From Hymenobacter gelipurpurascens (GTDB lineage Bacteria > Bacteroidota > Bacteroidia > Cytophagales > Hymenobacteraceae): a stretch of DNA of 64,000 nt. The notes below the pieces were generated by a model. That model ran no database searches, was not told the DNA's origin, and was given only the letters and a program-made list of their open reading frames with translations. How positions within the stretch are numbered: the stretch's first letter is position 1; each line of letters begins with the position of its first letter. The position numbers and the translations under genes are program-made. Below, in pieces: positions 58,830 to 64,000 of this stretch. Location: contig NZ_FYEW01000001.1 in assembly GCF_900187375.1 (NCBI RefSeq), positions 1,922,001 through 1,986,000 of the forward strand. The letters are read 5' to 3'.

Positions 58830-59816
58830 ATGTCAATCGAGCAGCTACTTCCACCACGACTTCGGGGCCGCCGGTTTGCCCGGCAGGTGGTCAATACCCC
58901 CGTGGGCATTCCGGTAGCGGAGTCGGCTAACTATGGCCTGATGTATCGGGTATCGTCGCAGTGGATGCGGCATTTTCTGGTGCAGGGCGCCCTGTTGCTG
59001 GCAGGCGTATTTTCGGCTGCGCTGGGGCTAAAGGCTTTTCTGCTGCCCAATGGCTTTATCGATGGCGGCGTAACCGGTATTTCCATGCTGGTCAGCCACG
59101 TAACGGGCATTTCGCTGTCAATCCTGATTGTAGTTATCAATATTCCGTTCATTGTACTGGGCTACTTCCAGCTGGGCCGCACCTTTGCCATTCGCACGCT
59201 GGGAGCTATCCTGCTGCTGGCCATGGCTTTGCTGGTCATTACGTTTCCACCTCTCACGCATGATAAGCTGCTGATTGCTGTGTTTGGCGGGTTCTTTCTG
59301 GGAGCGGGTATCGGGCTGGCGATGCGCGGCGGTGGCGTGCTAGATGGCACCGAGATTCTGGCCGTCTATATCAGCAAGAAGCTTCCTGGCTCCATCGGCG
59401 ACATCATCTTGATTATCAACATCGTTATCTTCAGTGTAGCGGCCTGGCTGCTGTCGGTGGAAACGGCGCTGTACTCCATTCTGGCTTACTTATCGGCGGC
59501 TCGTACCGTCGATTTTGTGGTATCGGGGATTGAGGAGTACACGGGTCTTACCATCATTTCGGCCCAGAGCGAAGCCATCCGGCAGCTTATTACCGACAAG
59601 ATGCGGCGCGGCGCCACGGTGTATGAGTGCACCCGCGGCTTTGGCTCTCATGGGCACCAGCACATGCGCATGGAAACCATTTTCACCGTCGTGACAAGGC
59701 TGGAAGTACTTAGCATCACCGATGAAGTACATAAGATAGACCCGCACGCCTTCATCGTGATGCAGTCTGTGAATGATACACGGGGCGGGCTAGTGAAGAA
59801 ACGACCACTCCACTAG
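58830..59816 (+). CDS. YitT family membrane protein with C-terminal DUF2179 domain
   Basis: A 328-residue inner-membrane protein. The ATG at 58830 (MSIEQLLPPRLRG) is taken as start; a later one near 58940 is possible. About five or six helices occupy residues 50-240, including QGALLLAGVFSAALGLKAFLLP followed by NGFIDGGVTGISMLV, SLSILIVVINIPFIVLGYF, LLIAVFGGFFLGAGIGLAMRGGGVLDGTEILAV and IGDIILIINIVIFSVAAWLL. The cytoplasmic DUF2179 domain follows (EYTGLTIISAQSEAIRQLI, RGATVYECTRGFGSHG, ITDEVHKIDPHAFIVMQSVNDTRGG). This is the standard YitT architecture, widespread and of unproven function. It is transcribed with or close to the next gene; the gap is 62 bp. Confidence 0.88.
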   Translation: MSIEQLLPPRLRGRRFARQVVNTPVGIPVAESANYGLMYRVSSQWMRHFLVQGALLLAGVFSAALGLKAFLLPNGFIDGGVTGISMLVSHVTGISLSILIVVINIPFIVLGYFQLGRTFAIRTLGAILLLAMALLVITFPPLTHDKLLIAVFGGFFLGAGIGLAMRGGGVLDGTEILAVYISKKLPGSIGDIILIINIVIFSVAAWLLSVETALYSILAYLSAARTVDFVVSGIEEYTGLTIISAQSEAIRQLITDKMRRGATVYECTRGFGSHGHQHMRMETIFTVVTRLEVLSITDEVHKIDPHAFIVMQSVNDTRGGLVKKRPLH

Positions 59817-59878
59817 CCGGCTCTCCGGCAGCGTGAGGCGGATGTAGTCTTCCGCTGACACCTTCAATCTGAATTCTG

Positions 59879-62800
59879 ATGGAAACCTGGCAGCAATATT
59901 TAGGGGTCCGCTCGAGCGAGGTAAAAACGGTGAGGTTGTTTTTTCTGCACAACTTCCTGCTCGGCATTGGCACCATCCTGATCTACGTAGCGGCCACCGT
60001 CATCCTGCTTGATCATGAACCTGCGCGTAGCATGCCCCTGGCCTACGGCCTGAGTGCGCTGGCTATGCTGGGCACCGGCAAGCTCTACGCATATTTTGAG
60101 CACTGGCTGCCCCTCACGAAGCTGGCTACCCGCACCCTGCTAGTGGTCATTGGCTTCATGGCCCTGATTGGTATTCTGGTGTTTGTAGGCCACTCCGTAG
60201 GCGCCGCTATTGCCCTAATGGTGGTGTACCGGCTGATTTATCTGCTCACGCACCTGGAGTTCTGGGGCGTGTCGGCGGTGGTGTTCAATGTGCGGCAAGG
60301 GCGGCGGCTGTTCAGCGTCATTAGCTCCGGCGACATGCCCGCTAAGGCCCTGGGTGCCGTGCTGGCCATCTTCGTGCACGCCCAGGCCGATTTGCTGATG
60401 CTGCTCCTGCTGGCTTTTGGAGCCTATCTAGCCGCGCTTTTCACGCAGTATCTCACGTTTCAGTCGCACGTAGTGGAGGCTAGGCCAGTGCCGCACCGCG
60501 CCCGTCAGGTAGTTACTTCGCTGGTGCTGCGGCGCATGTTTGGCAGCAACCCCCTGGTCCTGACGATGGGCCTGAGCTGGCTGGCTGTAGCGGCAGTAGC
60601 TACCGGCGTAGAGTATTTCTTCTTTGTGAATGTGAAGGAGAAGCTGCAGGACCAAGGGCCTATCCTGGAGTATGTAGCTACGGTGCTGGCCGTTACGTAT
60701 CTGCTGGCCATGCTGGGCAAACTCCTGCTCACGCGCCACGGCCTCGATAAGCTAGGCCTGCACCGCACCCTGTTGCTGCTGCCCCTTGCCACGCTGGGTG
60801 GCCTAGTGGTGCTGGGCGTACTGCACCTGACCCGTTCGGGGGCGGGCAGCTATCTGGTGTACTTCTGCGGCTTGTATCTGGGGCTGGAAGTGCTGCGGCG
60901 CGCTGTGTTTGAGCCGGTGTTTCTGGTGCTGTTTCAGCCGCTCTCGCCCCGGCAGCGTCTGCGCGGTCACACCCTGGTAAAGGGTTTCTATGAGCCGCTG
61001 GGTATAGGCCTGACGGGCCTGGTTCTGTGGTTGGTGTACGATGTGCCGGGCATGCGCGGCTGGGTGCCCTTCCTCTGGATGGCGGGGCTGCTGCTGCTGG
61101 CCGTAGTTATGCTGCGCCGCACCCATCAGTATTACCTGGAGGAGCTGAAGGCCGTGCTGGCGCGCCGCTTCCCCACCGAGGCCGTGCCCGCCAACTATAC
61201 CCCGGCAGCCCTTACTACCTGGCCTACCGCCGAGCTGATCAGCATCCGCGAAGACCTCGACAAGCATGAGGCCGACTTCAGTGCCCCAGCAGCGGTAGTT
61301 TCATCCGGGTCTGATGCGGAGGCCGCGCCCACTCCCGCCGATGAGGCGGAGCTGCATGACCCCGACCTGCTGACCCGCAAAAAGGCCCTCTGGAACCGGC
61401 TTTCCCTGGAACCCGATTATCCGCCGGCCGTTGCCAGCCTGCTGGAGCTCGCCACCGCCGAAGCCCCCACCCATCGGGCAGCTGCTCTCACGCTCATTGG
61501 GTTTCTGGCCCCGGCGCAACAAGCTACGCTGCTGCATTCCTGCCTACGCAGCACCGATACTTCCTTGATAAAAGCTGCCACCCAGGCGGCCGCGCTGGCA
61601 CCAAACCCCGAGGTAATTGCGCTGCTGACTTCGCTACTCAAAGAAAAAACAGTACGCAAAGCCGCTACTACCAGTCTGTTAGGCATGGGCGCCGTAGTGC
61701 TGCCTGCCCTGGAAGCGGCCCTCTACCGCGAAACTGAGCCATCGGATTTGCGGCGGCTGGCGGCCGTGTGTGCCCGCTTGGCTACTCCCGAGAGCCGCGC
61801 TGTACTCGTCAACCTGGCCCAGCAAACCCACCTCACGCGCCGGGCCGCGGCCCTGCATGCCCTGGGCTCCTGCGCCGCCGTGCAGGCCGACGCGCCTTTG
61901 TTTCAGCACCTGATGCAGAAGGAAATGCGCCTGGCCCAGCAGCTGCTGCATGGCATGCTGGGCGCCAACATGGAGCTGCGCAACTGCCTGAAGTATGAGC
62001 TGACCAAGGTGCAACAGCGGCTGTTTGGGCTCCTGCTCCAGCTCTACGACCGGCAGCCCATCCTTGATGCCCAGCGCAGCCTGACCCGCACCGGCCAGGA
62101 GCGGCAGGCCAATGCCCTCGAAATCCTCGACAACCTGATTCCTAGGCCACTTTACCAAGGCCTGCAGGCACTGGTAGATGTTAGCCGCCTCTCGAAAAAG
62201 GTACAGGTGTTTGATGGTCTGCTGGGCCCGATTTCGCCGGAATCCATTGTGCAAACAATTCTGGAACACGGCGACGAAGTGTTTTCGCCCTGGACGATTA
62301 GTGTGGCACTTCGGCAGTGGCAGCCTACTCCCGCCTCTATCTCCATTCTGCAGGACTATCTGGAGGATACCAACCCGCTGGTGCGCGAAAGTGCCGAGGA
62401 CGTGCTGGAACTGCTGCCTGCCCGCTACCCGGCCGTGTATGAGCACTGGTGCAGCCTTTTCCCTACTACCGGCGCGCCTCAGCCCGTCATTCAGCGCATG
62501 TCCACCATCGACCGGCTGCTGCTGCTGAAACACACCTCGCTGTTTGCCGAAACCGTAGAGAACGTGCTTAGCAGCATTGTGCCTATCATGAAGGAAGTAA
62601 CGTTTCAGGACGGGCAACAAATATTTGCGAAAGGCGACCTGGGCTCCTCCCTTTTCATCATTTACGAAGGCGAAGTAGGCATTTTCAACGACACACACTT
62701 GCTGGCGACCTTCCACTCCGGCGACTTTTTCGGGGAGCTGGCGCTGCTAGATGCCGAGCCACGCTCCGCTACGGCCACTGCCCAAGGCGAAGTGGTGGCC

Positions 62801-62941
62801 TTCCGGCTGGACCAGGAAGATTTCTATGATGTGATGGAAGAGTGCGAGGAAGTGCTGCACAACATTCTGCGGGTACTATGCCAGCGCCTGCGCCTCCAGA
62901 ATGAAAAAATGAAAGCCCTCTCCGAGCCCCACCCGGCCTAG
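59879..62941 (+). CDS. Nucleotide-transporter-like membrane protein fused to HEAT repeats and a cyclic-nucleotide-binding domain
   Basis: A 1020-residue protein with three parts. Residues about 15-425 form a 12-helix membrane domain like the MFS/ATP-ADP carrier (Npt1/Npt2) group, opening METWQQYLGVRSSEVKTVRLFFLHNFLLG and containing YRLIYLLTHLEFWGVSAVVFNVRQGRRLFS. Residues about 480-880 are HEAT-type helical repeats (LTRKKALWNRLSLEPDY, APTHRAAALTLIGFLAPA, EKTVRKAATTSLLGMGAVVL). Residues about 895-1005 are a cNMP-binding beta-barrel with ILF-type FAKGDLGSSLFIIYEGEVGIF and a phosphate-binding cassette FGELALLDAEPRSATATA (Glu953 and Arg962), which favours cAMP. The membrane part may move nucleotides or be a sensor gated by cAMP. 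A class III cyclase gene ends 6 bp away on the other strand, so ligand and producer are neighbours. Confidence 0.88.
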   Translation: METWQQYLGVRSSEVKTVRLFFLHNFLLGIGTILIYVAATVILLDHEPARSMPLAYGLSALAMLGTGKLYAYFEHWLPLTKLATRTLLVVIGFMALIGILVFVGHSVGAAIALMVVYRLIYLLTHLEFWGVSAVVFNVRQGRRLFSVISSGDMPAKALGAVLAIFVHAQADLLMLLLLAFGAYLAALFTQYLTFQSHVVEARPVPHRARQVVTSLVLRRMFGSNPLVLTMGLSWLAVAAVATGVEYFFFVNVKEKLQDQGPILEYVATVLAVTYLLAMLGKLLLTRHGLDKLGLHRTLLLLPLATLGGLVVLGVLHLTRSGAGSYLVYFCGLYLGLEVLRRAVFEPVFLVLFQPLSPRQRLRGHTLVKGFYEPLGIGLTGLVLWLVYDVPGMRGWVPFLWMAGLLLLAVVMLRRTHQYYLEELKAVLARRFPTEAVPANYTPAALTTWPTAELISIREDLDKHEADFSAPAAVVSSGSDAEAAPTPADEAELHDPDLLTRKKALWNRLSLEPDYPPAVASLLELATAEAPTHRAAALTLIGFLAPAQQATLLHSCLRSTDTSLIKAATQAAALAPNPEVIALLTSLLKEKTVRKAATTSLLGMGAVVLPALEAALYRETEPSDLRRLAAVCARLATPESRAVLVNLAQQTHLTRRAAALHALGSCAAVQADAPLFQHLMQKEMRLAQQLLHGMLGANMELRNCLKYELTKVQQRLFGLLLQLYDRQPILDAQRSLTRTGQERQANALEILDNLIPRPLYQGLQALVDVSRLSKKVQVFDGLLGPISPESIVQTILEHGDEVFSPWTISVALRQWQPTPASISILQDYLEDTNPLVRESAEDVLELLPARYPAVYEHWCSLFPTTGAPQPVIQRMSTIDRLLLLKHTSLFAETVENVLSSIVPIMKEVTFQDGQQIFAKGDLGSSLFIIYEGEVGIFNDTHLLATFHSGDFFGELALLDAEPRSATATAQGEVVAFRLDQEDFYDVMEECEEVLHNILRVLCQRLRLQNEKMKALSEPHPA

Positions 62942-62947
62942 ACTGGC

Positions 62948-63994
62948 CTAGGACAGGACTTCGTAGGTCATGACGGGGTTTACCTTGTGCTTGAGCGTCA
63001 TTTCCTTGAGCGGCTGGCACTGAAACGACTCTTTCACGCGCTGGTACGTGGCTTCGGTGATAAGAATCTGGCCGGGCTGCGCTACAGATTGCAACCGCTG
63101 CCCTAGGTTCACGATGTCGCCGATGACGGTGTAATCCAGCCGCTTGAGAGAGGCCGAGCCGATGTTGCCCGACACCATTTCGCCGGTGCTTACGCCAATG
63201 CTCACCTTGGGCAGATACTCCAACCCATTGAGGGCCGTGTTGCAGGTGGTCTGGAGCAGATTCCGGATAGAAAGGGCGGCGTCGATGGCACGGTCGAGGT
63301 GGTAGTCGCCCCGGAATACAGCCATCACGGTGTCGCCCATAAACTTATCCACGTAGCCGCTCTGCGTGATGACTTCGTGCACCATCTGATCCAGGTAGGA
63401 ATTGAGCAGGCCTACGAGGGCATCGGCGGGCAGCGTATCGGCCAGCTCCATAAAGCCGCAGATATCAATAAAAATCACGGTCGCATCGATGGTTTCACTC
63501 ACGAGCAGCTTGTTCTCGAAGCCGGGCCGGGCCATGAAGTTGATGACAGTATCATCGACGTACATGCGCAGAATGTTGTTTTCCTGCACGGCCTTCAGGG
63601 TTTCGCGCAGCTGGCGCACGTGGGCTGCCGTCTTCTCGATGGTCAGCTCCAGGTCGTTGAAATCCACGGGTTTGCACACAAAGTCAAAAGCCCCGCGGTT
63701 CATGGCCATCCGAATGTTGGCCATATCCGAATACGCCGACACCATCACGGCCTTTAGCACTGGGTTTACATCGCGGAGCTTGGCCAGCAGCGTCAGGCCA
63801 TCCATCACGGGCATCTTGATGTCGCTGAGCACAATGTCCTGATCCGGAAACTCCGCCAGACAATCCAGGGCTTCCTGCCCGTTGTGGGAAAACTTAAACT
63901 CATAAATGCCTTCCCGGATTTTGCGCCGGAACTTCTGCTTGATGAGCAGCTCTAAGTCGGCCTCATCATCTACAACCAGAATCTTGGTTTTCAT
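62948..63994 (-). CDS. Response regulator fused to a class III adenylyl/guanylyl cyclase domain
   Basis: A 348-residue cytoplasmic protein; the ATG at 63994 lies 6 bp from the window edge and no upstream sequence is visible. The receiver domain (residues 1-122) has Asp9/Asp10, the phospho-acceptor Asp58 in VLSDIKMPVMDG, and Lys108 in FVCKPVD. A helical linker follows (residues 123-165). The cyclase domain (about residues 166-340) has both metal-binding Asp residues, Asp177 (VIFIDICGF) and Asp221 (DKFMGDTVMAVF), substrate-binding Lys217 and Asp287 (LDYTVIGD), and the transition-state Asn296 and Arg300 (VNLGQRLQ). Lys with Asp points to ATP rather than GTP. It should make cAMP in response to phosphorylation by an unlinked histidine kinase. 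It is convergent with the cNMP-binding transporter, 6 bp apart. Confidence 0.93.
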   Translation of the reverse strand: MKTKILVVDDEADLELLIKQKFRRKIREGIYEFKFSHNGQEALDCLAEFPDQDIVLSDIKMPVMDGLTLLAKLRDVNPVLKAVMVSAYSDMANIRMAMNRGAFDFVCKPVDFNDLELTIEKTAAHVRQLRETLKAVQENNILRMYVDDTVINFMARPGFENKLLVSETIDATVIFIDICGFMELADTLPADALVGLLNSYLDQMVHEVITQSGYVDKFMGDTVMAVFRGDYHLDRAIDAALSIRNLLQTTCNTALNGLEYLPKVSIGVSTGEMVSGNIGSASLKRLDYTVIGDIVNLGQRLQSVAQPGQILITEATYQRVKESFQCQPLKEMTLKHKVNPVMTYEVLS

Positions 63995-64000
63995 AGCGGC

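Noticed and set aside
62942..62947. Shared terminator between the convergent cNMP protein and REC-cyclase genes
   Set aside because: Only 6 bp separate the stop codons and no hairpin with a T-tract is visible, so the transcripts probably overlap.

Overview
The window looks like a chromosomal segment of a GC-rich Bacteroidota of the Cytophagales, most probably Hymenobacter or a close relative. The signs are SusC/SusD pairs, type IX secretion (T9SS) C-terminal sorting domains, a giant Ig/YDG-repeat surface protein, weak or absent Shine-Dalgarno sequences, and an unusual oligomer, TGGCCTAG/CTAGGCCA. I found about 59 copies of that 8-mer by eye, against two or three expected from base composition. 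The genus is an inference from overall gene character; no marker gene was compared.

The centre of the window is an L-arabinose/arabinan utilisation region in two blocks. The left block (965-9001) has a LacI-family repressor, a GH51 arabinofuranosidase, two GH43 enzymes and transketolase. The right block (27379-46319, all on the minus strand) starts with SusC and SusD and continues with two GH43 enzymes (one with a ricin-type lectin domain and a T9SS tail). It then has galM-araB-araD-araA and a sodium/sugar symporter, and ends in a GH27 enzyme and a GH127 gene. A 16-bp palindrome (consensus ACACAATCGWTTGTGT) lies in front of most of these units and in front of the repressor itself, so the blocks read as one regulon. 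The logic is outer-membrane binding and import of arabino-oligosaccharides, hydrolysis to L-arabinose, symport into the cytoplasm, then AraA, AraB and AraD to D-xylulose 5-phosphate, which transketolase feeds into the pentose phosphate pathway. The downstream end is decaying: GH127 carries two nonsense codons, a frameshift and a large internal deletion over its catalytic core, and GH27 has an in-frame TAG that cuts off its NPCBM domain.

Between the two blocks lie an MFS permease, a sigma factor/anti-sigma factor/two DUF4097 operon (10772-13919), a DUF5916 outer-membrane-type protein and a 3156-residue YDG/MBG repeat protein (16976-26446). 

The right third (46627-63994) is mostly housekeeping and signalling. 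It holds recQ, a phage-like protein of unknown function, a LolD-type ABC ATPase, a GH113-like membrane-anchored hydrolase, sucC, a transglutaminase-like protein, an OsmC/Ohr protein and tRNA-Arg(CCG). After these come two paralogous small secreted proteins ending in a CPxNCD motif, a polytopic membrane protein, a histidine kinase and a YitT protein. The last two genes are convergent with a 6-bp gap: a nucleotide-transporter-like protein fused to HEAT repeats and a cAMP-type binding domain, and a response regulator fused to a class III nucleotide cyclase. This pair is the best candidate for a little-described signalling system.

I saw no CRISPR array, rRNA, complete insertion sequence or prophage structural genes.
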